Source: Chthoniobacteraceae bacterium (GTDB taxonomy: Bacteria > Verrucomicrobiota > Verrucomicrobiia > Chthoniobacterales > Chthoniobacteraceae). Taken from it: a DNA stretch of 64,000 nucleotides. Under the pieces are notes generated by a model. The model saw only the letters and a program-made list of their open reading frames with translations. It searched no databases and was not told the DNA's origin. The first letter of the stretch is position 1. Each line of letters opens with the position of its first letter. The stretch spans positions 95,456 through 159,455 of the forward strand of contig CANFTB010000003.1 in assembly GCA_947449735.1 (NCBI GenBank), in the 5' to 3' direction. The position numbers and the translations under genes are program-made. This document shows, one piece after another, positions 9,936 through 18,579 of this stretch.

Positions 9936-10817
9936 ATGAAAAAAATCCTCCTAACCTTCCTAATTGCCGCCTCCCTCGCGCACCTAGCGTGTGGCGCATC
10001 CGATGCACCCCACCGTTTGTTCGCCGATTATCTGGGCGGGCGCGTCGCCATGGTTTCGCCTAAGGGCGAAGTGGAATGGGAATTTCCGGCCCGAAAAGCC
10101 GATCACTGCGTGCGCCTTCCCAACGGAAATATTTTCTTCTGCGACTTGGACGGTGTTCGAGAAGTCTCTGCCGACAAAAAGGTCGTCTGGGAATACCGCG
10201 CCAAGTCCCCCGGAATCTTTCACTTTTTTGACCTCCTGCCCGACGGCAACGTGCTCCTGGCTGAATCGGTACGTAGCCGGCTCATCGAAGTGGGCAGAGA
10301 TGGTGAAATCAAAAAAGAGATCCCTGTTCCCTCCAATCCAGCCAAGGTCAACAGCCACCAGTTTCGGGGCGTGCGGAAGCTTGCGGACGGGCGCTATATG
10401 CTTTGTATGATGGAAGAGCGGAAGTTGGTGGAGCTCTCTTCAGAAGGCACCGTTCTGCGGGATCTTCCGATGCCCGGGTGCCCCTGCGAAGCCCTGCCGC
10501 TGCCAAACGGCCACTGGCTGGTCACGATGTGGGCTCCGGGAAAAGTCGTGGAGTATGATGCGGACTTCAAAGCCGTCTGGGAGATCACGGAGCATGAATT
10601 GCCCGGTAATCCTCTGCGCATTCCTTACGGAGTGGAACGACTGGCCAATGGGAACACCGTGGTTTGCAATTCGCTCACCCACGGCTTTGTCGGAAAACAA
10701 CCGCAGGCCTTCGAAGTGACACCTGGGAAAAAAGTGGTTTGGGAACTCGCCGACCATGAGCGCTTCACAAACGTCGCTTACATTCAGACGCAGACCGACT
10801 CCGGTGAGGTGAAGTAG
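9936..10817 (+). CDS. Secreted beta-propeller protein (paralogue of the domain in the 43.4-kb fusion)
   Basis: 293-residue secreted protein with a lysine-rich signal peptide (MKKILLTFLIAASLAHLACG). A cysteine at the end of this segment could be a lipidation site, though the lipobox is imperfect. The rest is made of about six repeats of the type PxGxVxWxF...LPNGNxxxxD, as in PQQ-like or NHL-like propellers. Over its whole length it matches the C-terminal 290 residues of the FAD/SLH fusion at 43.4-46.5 kb (VEVGRDG, PLPDGxVL, PNGHxxV, NPLRxxxGxxRLxxGNT and HGRF/HERF occur in the same order). It lies 158 bp downstream of the DUF1501 gene and may belong to that unit. No catalytic residues can be assigned. 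Confidence 0.75.
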   Translation: MKKILLTFLIAASLAHLACGASDAPHRLFADYLGGRVAMVSPKGEVEWEFPARKADHCVRLPNGNIFFCDLDGVREVSADKKVVWEYRAKSPGIFHFFDLLPDGNVLLAESVRSRLIEVGRDGEIKKEIPVPSNPAKVNSHQFRGVRKLADGRYMLCMMEERKLVELSSEGTVLRDLPMPGCPCEALPLPNGHWLVTMWAPGKVVEYDADFKAVWEITEHELPGNPLRIPYGVERLANGNTVVCNSLTHGFVGKQPQAFEVTPGKKVVWELADHERFTNVAYIQTQTDSGEVK

Positions 10818-10947
10818 ACGAGTACTCACCAGCCTTGCCAATGCCCGTGACCACTCCGGTTCTCCGCCTCCTTCTGGCCCGTGGCGCCCTGTGCTCCGGC
10901 GGGGCCAGAAACCCCGGGCACTCGGGAACCGCCCCAATGCCCACAGT

Positions 10948-10976
10948 TTGACACAAGATCGAGATGCCATCATACT
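10948..10976 (+). promoter_or_regulatory. Promoter of the VapBC-like module, leaderless geometry
   Basis: A perfect TTGACA at 10948-10953, a 17-nt spacer, and CATACT at 10971-10976 (4 of 6). The antitoxin ATG begins 6 nt after the -10 box, exactly where transcription should start, and no Shine-Dalgarno sequence precedes it. A leaderless mRNA is inferred. Confidence 0.7.
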
Positions 10977-10982
10977 GCAGCC

Positions 10983-11231
10983 ATGGTTAGGACTCAAATC
11001 CAACTGCCAGATGAACTGTTTGCTCGAGCCAAGAAACTGTGCGCAGCAAGGGAGATCTCTCTCGCTGAATTGGCGAGGCGAGGCATTGAATACACTCTGA
11101 GCGTTTATTCGCCGGATGCAGATCCTGATTGGCAACTGCCGACACCGAGGCGCTTGGGTTGGTGCGGGCTGACGGACGATGAACTCAAGGCGCAGGCGCA
11201 AATGACCTCCACAGAGGCGTCGCTTTCTTAG
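10983..11231 (+). CDS. Antitoxin, ribbon-helix-helix type (VapB-like)
   Basis: 82-residue protein preceding a PIN-domain toxin. The N-terminus (VRTQIQLPDELFARAKKLC) has the beta-strand followed by two helices (ISLAELARRGIEYTL) of a CopG/ribbon-helix-helix DNA-binding domain. The C-terminal half (SPDADPDWQLPTPRRLG) is likely the toxin-wrapping tail. Such antitoxins bind and neutralise their partner and repress their own promoter. The stop is 4 bp before the ATG of the toxin (or 1 bp before an in-frame GTG), so translation is probably coupled. The start coincides with the predicted transcription start site, which implies initiation on a leaderless message. Confidence 0.82.
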   Translation: MVRTQIQLPDELFARAKKLCAAREISLAELARRGIEYTLSVYSPDADPDWQLPTPRRLGWCGLTDDELKAQAQMTSTEASLS

Positions 11232-11235
11232 CGTG

Positions 11236-11679
11236 ATGCTTTCGATCGACACCAACATTTTGTTGCATGGGTTTAACGCCGACGCTCCCCAGCATGGAGC
11301 GGCCTATGCGTGGCTGCAGTCGGTACAGGCTCTGGAAGAGGTGGCGATTTCAGAGTTCATCCTGGCCGAATTTTACGGGTTGTTGCGGAACCCAGCCGTC
11401 TTGAAGCAACCGTTGGGCGCATCGGAAGCGACGACTGTGGTGCAGGTGTACCGCCGCCATCCACGGTGGCGGTTGATCGGGTTTCCAACCGAGAGTTTGC
11501 CGCTGCACGAGAATCTGTGGCAGGTGGCGGGCAAAGAAGGGTTCGCCTTCCGGCGCTTGTACGATGTGCGTACGGCGCTGAGTCTTCTCGCTCAGGGTGT
11601 GACTGAGTTTGCCACGACGAACACGAAAGATTTCACAGGTCTCGGGTTCCGGCGGGTGTGGAATCCGCTGTTGAGCTGA
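11236..11679 (+). CDS. vapC: PIN-domain ribonuclease toxin (VapC-like)
   Basis: 147-residue PIN-domain protein. It starts MLSIDTNILLHGFN, with the first catalytic Asp at residue 5. It contains SEFILAEFYGLLRNP with the second acidic residue and DVRTALSLLAQGVTEFATTN followed by KDF, which supply the later Asp residues of the Mg2+ site. Toxins of this family cleave tRNA or rRNA when the antitoxin is lost. It follows the ribbon-helix-helix antitoxin almost without a gap. The GTG at 11233 directly before the ATG is an alternative start. The module stands alone between metabolic genes, as expected for a mobile addiction cassette. Confidence 0.85.
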   Translation: MLSIDTNILLHGFNADAPQHGAAYAWLQSVQALEEVAISEFILAEFYGLLRNPAVLKQPLGASEATTVVQVYRRHPRWRLIGFPTESLPLHENLWQVAGKEGFAFRRLYDVRTALSLLAQGVTEFATTNTKDFTGLGFRRVWNPLLS

Positions 11680-11766
11680 GAGGGGAATCCGCCCTCGGTC
11701 GTGGGCCGTCTCCTCCGTCCGGCGCGACCTTCACCCGCGTTGACGCCAGATTTCCCAGCGCACGCC

Positions 11767-13296
11767 CTACTTCCGCAGCCGGTTCACCGTATACGCAACC
11801 ATCGAGTGGCCCAGCGGCTGCCCCGCCGACTTCAGCCCAGTCAGCGTCACCCGCATCACACGCTGCGCTTCCATCCCCTCGTAGGAAAGCTCCACCCCGC
11901 GCCGGTCCGCGCTCCAGCGCACCGAGGCCGGCCGCACCAGCTTCGGATCGGTCTCAGGTCCCCCGTAACTGGAGGAATATTTGTACCAGTACGTCTCCGT
12001 CCCGAAAGCCTCCGGCGTTTCGCCGGTTCCCGCGTCCACCGGTTCCGTGAACTCCAGGGCGAACCCGCCCTTGAGCAGGCGCATGGACAGCACTTCAAAC
12101 ACCTTTCCTCCGTTGAACTTGATACGCTGCAACCCCTCCATCGCACCGGCCCATTCGCGCATCGTCTGCCCGACGTACAGCTCCGTGCCCCCGGGCGAAA
12201 ACGCCATCCGGTTTGATCCGTTGCGCAGCCCGTCATTCGAATAAAAGTCCACGCACGCCCCCTGCATCACGCCGTCCACCCGCTCAGGCATCACCCGGAT
12301 GATCCGGGGCGCGGCGGCGTCCGCCACCAGCATTTGCCCGGCGAAGGGCCCGAATTTCCCTCCGGTCAGGTCAAAGAGGGGTTCCGCGGGCGAACGGGAA
12401 AAGCCGTAGGGAAAGAGCACCGCGGCCGGGTCGCGCATGGCGTCGAGTTCCTCCATGGGCTGCTTGAGGGGATCCCGCTTGGGGTCGGCTTTCACGTATT
12501 CGGGATCCCAAACGAGCGAGGAAGGGTGGCCGTAGAACCGGTCCTTCTGCACATGGTACAGCGGATTGGTCATGCGAAAGTCGCCCTGGTTGTCCGTCAC
12601 CCAGATAGCGCCGTCGGGCCCGCACTGGATCCCGTTGGGCGAACGAAAGCCCTTTGCAAAAGGCGTCAGGCCCGTCTTCGGATCCCAGTGCATGACCCAG
12701 CCCCGGTACTGGACGGAGGCGAAGTTGCGCCCCCGGCGGCTCACTTCTGAAAACAGGCCGCGGGTGTGTTCAAAGGTGAAACCCGAGTGCGAAGCGGTGT
12801 TGAGAGCGATGTAAAAACCGCCCGCCCCGTCCGGCACCGGCCCCGCGGTCACCTCGTGGTAGGCACCGCTCAGGTTGAAGGACGCCTCGGTGCGGTACTC
12901 GTCCGCCACCCCGTCGCCATCCACGTCCACCACCCGGGTCAATTCCGGCATCTGGCTCACCAGCATTTCGCGGTCGGAGACGACGAACAATCCGTTCGCG
13001 TTGTGCAGGGACTGGTCGCTGAAGCGCGTCCACTGCATCTTCGCGGGATCCGCCTCGGGCCGCGCGGTCAAAATGCCGGAGCGGCGCGTCAGGACCACGA
13101 GCTTGCCCGAGGGCGTGAAGCCCAGCCCGCCGATCTCGGGGGCGATGCCTTTCGGCACGGGGATCTCCTCCACCTGGTAGGGTTTCAAGGAAGACCCCTC
13201 GCCGGCCTTGGCAAGGAGGGGTGAGGGCAGGCTCAAAAAGGAGGCGCCGGTCGCAGCGGCGAAGGACAGGAGATGCAGTGTTTTCACGGGATTCAA
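11767..13296 (-). CDS. Secreted sorbosone-dehydrogenase-like beta-propeller protein (PVC type)
   Basis: 509-residue secreted protein with an N-terminal signal peptide (about 29 residues, ending near LLAKAG). The body has propeller repeats typical of PVC membrane-bound dehydrogenase or sorbosone/glucose dehydrogenase-like proteins: IPVPKGIAPEIGGLGF, HNANGLFVVSDREML, an Asp-rich calcium loop DVDGDGVADEY, FRSPNGIQCGPDGAIWVTDN and FYGHPSSLVW. A C-terminal domain (about 390-509) contains RIKFNGG and LEFTEPVD and resembles the beta-sandwich following such propellers. No haem motif is present. It is 28 bp downstream of the cupredoxin gene, so electrons from the propeller enzyme could pass to the copper protein. 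The substrate is unknown. Confidence 0.78.
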   Translation of the reverse strand: MNPVKTLHLLSFAAATGASFLSLPSPLLAKAGEGSSLKPYQVEEIPVPKGIAPEIGGLGFTPSGKLVVLTRRSGILTARPEADPAKMQWTRFSDQSLHNANGLFVVSDREMLVSQMPELTRVVDVDGDGVADEYRTEASFNLSGAYHEVTAGPVPDGAGGFYIALNTASHSGFTFEHTRGLFSEVSRRGRNFASVQYRGWVMHWDPKTGLTPFAKGFRSPNGIQCGPDGAIWVTDNQGDFRMTNPLYHVQKDRFYGHPSSLVWDPEYVKADPKRDPLKQPMEELDAMRDPAAVLFPYGFSRSPAEPLFDLTGGKFGPFAGQMLVADAAAPRIIRVMPERVDGVMQGACVDFYSNDGLRNGSNRMAFSPGGTELYVGQTMREWAGAMEGLQRIKFNGGKVFEVLSMRLLKGGFALEFTEPVDAGTGETPEAFGTETYWYKYSSSYGGPETDPKLVRPASVRWSADRRGVELSYEGMEAQRVMRVTLTGLKSAGQPLGHSMVAYTVNRLRK

Positions 13297-13324
13297 AAGG
13301 TTGAAAGGCTCAGCACTGGGAGAC

Positions 13325-14641
13325 TTACTTTTTCTTGGGCTTGTCCGAAGACTCCTTCGCGGGAGCTAGCTGATCGGGTTCGGGCCGGTCCTTGAACGCC
13401 ACCACCACGGCGCCCTTTTCATTGCGGACACTTGCCGCGGCGGTATCCGCGGAAGCCACCTTCCAAACGGGCGCGGCGCCGTCCTCGCACACGACGTTCA
13501 GCTCAAAGCCGCCCGCCGCGGTGGGGGCGATACGTTCGCGGTACACGCGGCCGCCTAGGCGGTAGCGGAACTCGGGCGCCCCGCCCACCATGCGGTACCC
13601 GAGGAACACCGGCGCGGGATCCCCCGCCTGCGCGAGGGGCATCGTCCCCGAAGCCCGGTACACCAGATGGCCCATGATCAGGGGCAGGTACACCTTGGGC
13701 CGCCCGCTGCCGGGCTCCTTCCCCCAGTAGGTGTCCATGTCAAAAAAGCCGCCGCGCCAGACGTAAAGCAGCCGGCACTCCGTTGAATCCCAGACGTACG
13801 AAAAGTCCTTCCCCTGGTTGACCGCAACGGCCCCGGCCACCCCCTTCAGCGAGGGAATCACGATGGGCGTCTCCACGGTTTTTCCCGTCACAGGATCGGT
13901 CTCCTTCTTGGTCACGTCCTGGCGCGTGGCCGGGTCGTACTTGAAGGCGTCCCTGCCTGTGCCGTGGTTGGCAAACACCGCCGGATCCAAGCCGGGATCG
14001 GGGGCGAAAGTCCGCATGACGAACGCCTTCTCCGGCGTTCCCAGCGGTTTGTGGGTCATGCCGGAACTTTTCAAAGCATCCTCCACCTGCTGGATTTTTT
14101 CCGTGCTCTTCACGCTGCCCGCCAGCTTCGCCCCCGCTTCGCGCACCCGCATCACTCCGCGCATGGTGAACCAATGGCCCGGAAACGTGCAGAGATACGG
14201 GTAGTCGCCCGGCTTCTTGGGCGCCCTAAAATTCAGGACCTCCTTGCCCTGGGGCTGGAGCAGCTTTGTAGACGCGATGATGCCGGGTACCGCCGGCACG
14301 AAATGCTTGTCCATTCCCTCCAGACCCAGCGCGTTGACACCGGCAATCAGGGCGCCCTCGGCATCGGGTTCAATCAAGACCAGATTGTGCGGCATGATGC
14401 AGTCGTTCGAGAAAGTCAGCTCCACCGGCAGGCCGGCAGTCACGTCAAACTGGGTCGTCTCGAACTTGACCTGCCCGGGCACCACTTTCACGGAAACGGA
14501 CACGGTGCCGGCGGTTTTCTCGGAAGCCGCGGCTTCACGGGCGGCGGGCGCCTGGGCGAAGGCGCAGGGGCCCAGAGAGGGAAGAAGGACGGCCGCTGGG
14601 ATAAGGGCCGGAAGCAGGGCCGAGGGGAGCAGGAGACGCAT
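13325..14641 (-). CDS. Secreted protein with azurin-like type I copper domain
   Basis: 438-residue exported protein (signal peptide ending near FAQ, about residue 30). Residues 45-168 form a cupredoxin: PHN supplies His85, and the loop CTFPGHWFTM supplies Cys151, His156 and Met160. The Cys-x4-His-x3-Met spacing equals that of azurin, so a mononuclear blue-copper centre is likely. The remaining 270 residues have no recognised motif except beta-rich stretches (VYRERIAPTAAGGFELNV) and a Lys-rich end. The frame stays open 38 codons upstream, but the ATG at 14641 gives the clean signal peptide. First gene of a two-gene operon with the propeller at 11767-13296, and divergent from a LysR regulator. 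Confidence 0.82.
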   Translation of the reverse strand: MRLLLPSALLPALIPAAVLLPSLGPCAFAQAPAAREAAASEKTAGTVSVSVKVVPGQVKFETTQFDVTAGLPVELTFSNDCIMPHNLVLIEPDAEGALIAGVNALGLEGMDKHFVPAVPGIIASTKLLQPQGKEVLNFRAPKKPGDYPYLCTFPGHWFTMRGVMRVREAGAKLAGSVKSTEKIQQVEDALKSSGMTHKPLGTPEKAFVMRTFAPDPGLDPAVFANHGTGRDAFKYDPATRQDVTKKETDPVTGKTVETPIVIPSLKGVAGAVAVNQGKDFSYVWDSTECRLLYVWRGGFFDMDTYWGKEPGSGRPKVYLPLIMGHLVYRASGTMPLAQAGDPAPVFLGYRMVGGAPEFRYRLGGRVYRERIAPTAAGGFELNVVCEDGAAPVWKVASADTAAASVRNEKGAVVVAFKDRPEPDQLAPAKESSDKPKKK

Positions 14642-14753
14642 AGGAAAAGTGGGCTTTGTGTCTAAGTAATACCCCGCTCCGGTGTTTAGCATTTGATTTA
14701 TTTTCCAACCCTTCGTTTGGGCCCCGCAAACGGCCGTCAATCTCCCCCCCGCC

Positions 14754-15683
14754 ATGTCCCGCCACTATTTCAAGGAACTCCGCCTCCAGCAGTTTCGCGG
14801 GCTGCTCGCCGTCGTCCGCACCGCAAGCTTTTCCAAGGCGGCCCGCGAATTGCAGCTCACGCGGGCTTCCGTCTGGCAGCAAGTGCGCGCGCTCGAGGCG
14901 GAGTTTGGGTGCCTCCTCATCGAACCCGCCGGAAAACAAATCCGGGTGACCCCGGAGGGTGCCCGCCTCGCAGGGATGGCGGCGCCACTCGTGGAGAGCT
15001 TCGACTCGATCAAACAGGCGTTTCGCGCTGCCGGTGCGGCCGCGGTGTTGTCGATCGCCACCACGCCGGGCTGCCTCGTGTACGAACTGCGCTCCGCGGT
15101 GGAGCGCGTCCGCGCGCTTTTTCCGGAAGCAAAGCTCACCTTTCACGACCGCAACTCGCCCGCCGCTCTAGCGATGCTCGAGGCCGGCGAGGTCGACATC
15201 GCCGTGGCCGCGCGCTTCGCAGAATGGCCCGAAAAGCCCGCCCTCGAATACGTCCCCTTCGCCGAACATCCCTTTGCCCTGGTCGCTCCGGACGGGCATC
15301 CGCTTCTGACCCTTAAGACGCCCGCGCTGGCGGACCTTGTGCGATTCCCTGTGCTATTACCCGGAGTGACCACCAACTGCCGGCCCCGGCTGGAGCGCCT
15401 CCTCCGCGAGGCGGGTGTCTGGGAGCGGTTGCAAATTGTTCTCGAATGCAGCTTCCCGGGCAGCCTGCTGGAGTATGTGGACTCCGGCCTCGGCATCGCC
15501 CTCACCCCGCTAGCACCCGTGTTGTTGAAGCAGGGCGGCAGCAAGCCGCTGCCCGGCCGCCGCACGCGCGTGCGGGACTTGAGCGGACTGCTGGGCAAGG
15601 AGCCGCTCTTTTACGTCCGCCGCAAGGGCTGGGTGGAAACGCCGATCGCGACCGCGTTTCGAGAAAGCATTTTGCGCTCCTAG
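14754..15683 (+). CDS. LysR-family transcriptional regulator
   Basis: 309-residue regulator. The N-terminal winged helix-turn-helix covers about residues 10-68 (QFRGLLAVVRTASFSKAARE and TRASVWQQVRALEAEFG). A linker helix and a periplasmic-binding-protein-like effector domain follow (EVDIAVAARF, FALVAPDGHPL and LEYVDSGLGIALTP are typical positions). It is divergently transcribed from the cupredoxin/propeller operon with 112 bp between the starts, the classic arrangement in which a LysR protein controls its neighbour and itself. No clear T-N11-A site could be singled out in the spacer. Confidence 0.92.
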   Translation: MSRHYFKELRLQQFRGLLAVVRTASFSKAARELQLTRASVWQQVRALEAEFGCLLIEPAGKQIRVTPEGARLAGMAAPLVESFDSIKQAFRAAGAAAVLSIATTPGCLVYELRSAVERVRALFPEAKLTFHDRNSPAALAMLEAGEVDIAVAARFAEWPEKPALEYVPFAEHPFALVAPDGHPLLTLKTPALADLVRFPVLLPGVTTNCRPRLERLLREAGVWERLQIVLECSFPGSLLEYVDSGLGIALTPLAPVLLKQGGSKPLPGRRTRVRDLSGLLGKEPLFYVRRKGWVETPIATAFRESILRS

Positions 15684-15789
15684 CGCGGGTTCCCATGGGC
15701 CAAAATCGCCCCACCGAGCAGAGGACTTTTAATCGCCCGCACACGTAAAACGCCCCAAAGAAACCGATCCCCCAAACGCTCCGCATTTC

Positions 15790-17040
15790 ATGAAACGCCT
15801 GCTCTACACCCTGCTCCTCCTCTGCACCATGACCGCCATCTCCGCTGCCGAACAGGTGGGCGGCTGGGACCTGGACAAACTCAAAAAGGAAATCCCCGCC
15901 GTGGAATGGCTCAAAAAGGAGGGTTCCGTGCACTCCCTTCTCTATGCCGGCGAAGCCTACCGCGGAAACCCGACCCAGGTTTTCGCCGTGTACGCCTCCC
16001 CCGCCACGCTCGGCGAAGCAAAACCCGGGGAGCGCTTTCCCGGCGTCGTGCTGATCCACGGCGGCGGCGGCACCGCGTTCGAAGAATGGGCCTACCTCTG
16101 GGCGAAACGCGGATACGCCGCCATCGCCATGGACCTCGGCGGTTCACGCCCGCCCGAATGCAAGACCGACCCCAAGACCGGCTCGCCCGTCCCCAGCGAA
16201 CGCAGCGCCAAAACCATGACACGCCTCCCCAACGGCGGTCCGAACCAGGGACATCCCGAAAAATTCGACAGCATCACCGCCGAGCGCAACGACCAGTGGC
16301 CCTTCCACGCCGCGGCTTCCGTGATCCGGGCGCACACCCTCATCCGCTCCTTCCCGGAGGTGGATCCGGAACGCACCGCAGTCACCGGCATCAGCTGGGG
16401 CGGCTACACCACCTGCCTTGCCGCCTCGCTGGACGACCGGTTCAAGGCGGCGGTGCCTGTCTACGGATGCGGCTTCCTTCACGAGGGCGAGTCCGTGCAA
16501 AAACCATCCATCGACAAGCTCGCCGAGCGCGCCGCCGACTGGGTGCGGGAATACGACCCCTCCAGCCTCCTGCCCAGATGCCGCGTGCCGATCCTTTTCG
16601 TCAACGGCACAAACGACGTCCACTACCCGCTCGACAGCTATCTCAAAACCTTTTCCAAGGTTTCCGGCGAAAAACACATGCGCATCCAAGTTAACATGGC
16701 CCACGGACACCAGGCCGGCTGGGCCCCGCAGGAAATCGGGCTTTTCATCGACTCCAAATGCCGCGGTGGAAAACCCCTCCCGGTTCCGGGCAACCCGCGC
16801 CTAGCGGACGGCAAGGTCTCGGTGCCCTTCGAGTCAGCACTGCCGCTCAAAAGCGCGCAACTGCACTACACGACGGACACCGGCGTGCGCTCCAAGCGGA
16901 CCTGGAAATCCGTAGACGCGACCGTCGGAGGCAACGGCGTCACGGCCCCCGAACCGCCCGCGGAGGCGAACACCTGGTTCGTGAGCCTCAGCGACGAACG
17001 CGGCGCGATGACCACCACCGCCATCCAACTGAAACCCTAG
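15790..17040 (+). CDS. Secreted alpha/beta-hydrolase (esterase/peptidase-like)
   Basis: 416-residue exported hydrolase with a clear signal peptide (MKRLLYTLLLLCTMTAISAA). The alpha/beta-hydrolase core has the oxyanion segment VVLIHGGGGTAFEEW, the nucleophile elbow GISWGGY (Ser202), the acid in NGTNDVHYP (Asp276), and a His in MAHGHQ (305 or 307). It resembles acetyl-xylan-esterase or dienelactone-hydrolase-like enzymes and prolyl-oligopeptidase catalytic domains. About 90 C-terminal residues form an extra beta-sandwich-like domain (VSLSDERGAMTTTAIQ). A role in deacylating polysaccharides fits the sulfatase-rich context, but the substrate is inferred. Confidence 0.82.
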   Translation: MKRLLYTLLLLCTMTAISAAEQVGGWDLDKLKKEIPAVEWLKKEGSVHSLLYAGEAYRGNPTQVFAVYASPATLGEAKPGERFPGVVLIHGGGGTAFEEWAYLWAKRGYAAIAMDLGGSRPPECKTDPKTGSPVPSERSAKTMTRLPNGGPNQGHPEKFDSITAERNDQWPFHAAASVIRAHTLIRSFPEVDPERTAVTGISWGGYTTCLAASLDDRFKAAVPVYGCGFLHEGESVQKPSIDKLAERAADWVREYDPSSLLPRCRVPILFVNGTNDVHYPLDSYLKTFSKVSGEKHMRIQVNMAHGHQAGWAPQEIGLFIDSKCRGGKPLPVPGNPRLADGKVSVPFESALPLKSAQLHYTTDTGVRSKRTWKSVDATVGGNGVTAPEPPAEANTWFVSLSDERGAMTTTAIQLKP

Positions 17041-17065
17041 GCCGAACGACAACCACCGGAGGCGC

Positions 17066-17761
17066 TCAGTCCAAGGATTTGAAAAAAGACTCTCCGGCCT
17101 TCCGGTAGGTGCGGTCCCCTTTGGAGGAGAGGAAAAAACTCTGCCCCGAACGCGTTTCGGAATAGTGCATGAGCAGGAAGTCCATGATTCCGTCTTGGTT
17201 CAGATCCCCCGCCCACAAAAGGAAAAGCGACTCCGGCTTGGCTTCCTCCTCCATTTCAAAAGAGCCGACGAACTCCGGGGCCGAATCGTTTGTCGCCACA
17301 TACACGGAACAAAGCCGCTGGTCGCCTTTGGCGGCCTGCGCACTGAACTTGTATTCATCCGCCTGAAAAACCACGGAGGCGATGGGGCTAGACGCCCCAA
17401 GCAAATTGACCCGCCCGGCGACCCCCAGATTGACCCCGTCCACCCGCCCAGCCCGAAGGGATCGGTCCCTTAGAAGCGCCACCGCCTGCGGCCGCTTGCT
17501 GGAGATTTTGACGCCTGTCTTCTGACCCTTGGCGTCCACCTTTTCATCGTAAAAACTACGGATGCTCACACCCACGGGCGACAACTCCCAACGTCCACCG
17601 ACGGCATCCAGCGCCAGCCAACCGCCCCCCGCGCGCGCCGGCGCCTCCGCCCCATGGCGCTTGCCGTCGACCAAGATCGAGTGATCTGCGCTGTGCTGCA
17701 AGGCACAACCAGACAGCAGCAAAAGCGATGCGGCCCAAATACCGGGGGGGAGTTTAGCCAT
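17066..17761 (-). CDS. Hypothetical lipoprotein
   Basis: 231-residue predicted lipoprotein. MAKLPPGIWAASLLLLSGC has a positive start, a hydrophobic segment and a good lipobox (LLSGC), so lipidation and envelope anchoring are likely. I recognise no family. The middle contains an Asp/Asn-rich segment AGDLNQDGIMDFLLMHYS that looks like an FG-GAP or EF-hand-like calcium loop. An in-frame start 8 codons upstream (17785) would destroy the signal, so the ATG at 17761 is chosen. It is convergent with the hydrolase gene, 25 bp from its stop. Confidence 0.65.
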   Translation of the reverse strand: MAKLPPGIWAASLLLLSGCALQHSADHSILVDGKRHGAEAPARAGGGWLALDAVGGRWELSPVGVSIRSFYDEKVDAKGQKTGVKISSKRPQAVALLRDRSLRAGRVDGVNLGVAGRVNLLGASSPIASVVFQADEYKFSAQAAKGDQRLCSVYVATNDSAPEFVGSFEMEEEAKPESLFLLWAGDLNQDGIMDFLLMHYSETRSGQSFFLSSKGDRTYRKAGESFFKSLD

Positions 17762-17863
17762 GAATGTGGCTAATGATAACTCCACGCAACCCTGCCTCGG
17801 CGAGCCTTATTCTTCAAGGCGGCCCCTTCCAAGTTCCGCGCCACGCTCCCCGCGCGACTTTGC

Positions 17864-18262
17864 TCACTCGGGCTTCACCATTTTTACCAACCGCTCATGC
17901 TGCTCGCGGGTATTCACCACCACAAGGTGCCCAAACGCTCCGAAATAGGTGGCGGAAGCCCCCTTTGGAAACCGGATCCCCTTGGACTCCAGATACGGCT
18001 TCCAATCGGACTCCCCCTTGGGCCCGTCCTGCAACGCGGGCGTCGCCTCCACACCGAAGGTGCTCCCGATGTAGCCGGTCGGAACCTGGGGCATTTCATA
18101 GGCAAAAACTCCGTCGATGTAGCAAGCCCTTCCCCCGGCAGGCGTCGGCTTATAGGAGATCCCCTTGCGAGGCGAACCGGCAAATGCAGGAACTTCCCCC
18201 AGCCCCACACAAAAAGCGCCGGCCAGGAAAACCACCATCACTACACTCAAGAGTCGCCTCAT
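17864..18262 (-). CDS. Small secreted protein with a secretin-associated-like motif
   Basis: 132-residue exported protein with a signal peptide ending near AFAG. The mature part has ACYIDGVFAYEMPQVPTGYI and then, at about 92-130, GIRFPKGASATYFGAFGHLV followed by VVNTREQHERL. From memory, segments of the form G-x-x-FPxGASAxY...LxVxNTxxNLxxI occur in verrucomicrobial and lentisphaeral secretin-like and related envelope proteins, where they form a small alpha/beta domain. I cannot confirm this by search. The protein lacks a secretin pore, so it could be a stand-alone accessory domain. The lipoprotein gene at 17066-17761 lies downstream in the same direction, about 100 bp away. Confidence 0.6.
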   Translation of the reverse strand: MRRLLSVVMVVFLAGAFCVGLGEVPAFAGSPRKGISYKPTPAGGRACYIDGVFAYEMPQVPTGYIGSTFGVEATPALQDGPKGESDWKPYLESKGIRFPKGASATYFGAFGHLVVVNTREQHERLVKMVKPE

Positions 18263-18440
18263 GGGGCCGCATTTTAAAGAGTCCCCACCCCCGCCACCAC
18301 CCTTTTTCCAACCCCTCCCCCGGGACCCGACCTACGCCCACTTGGCGCTTCCATTCACAAAATCGCCGCGGGAGTTCTATCCAAAAAACACGCATTAGCA
18401 GACTTTTAAACGGATAACCTAGGCCCTAGAGACAAGAAGG

Positions 18441-18537
18441 TCTCACGCAAGCCGCGGAGGACGCGGAGAAGATCTTCAGAAACAAAGGAAGCAAAACCAT
18501 TTAAGCCCCTCCGCGGCTCCGTTCCTCCGCGTGAAAT
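18441..18537. repeat. Imperfect palindromic intergenic repeat, copy 1
   Basis: Two inverted arms about 27 bp long, GCCGCGGAGGACGCGGAGAA (18451-18470) and CCGCGGCTCC...CTCCGCGTGAA (18511-18534), flank a less GC-rich middle. Closely related arms recur at 22341-22446 (full), 40496-40526 (half) and 42663-42692 (half). It lies between a minus-strand and a plus-strand gene, in the 317-bp gap 18263-18579 where I see no coding sequence. It could be a REP-like element. Confidence 0.7.
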
Positions 18538-18579
18538 TCTGTTTTCGGTCTCAGTTAAAACACCCCCCATTCCCGGTTC

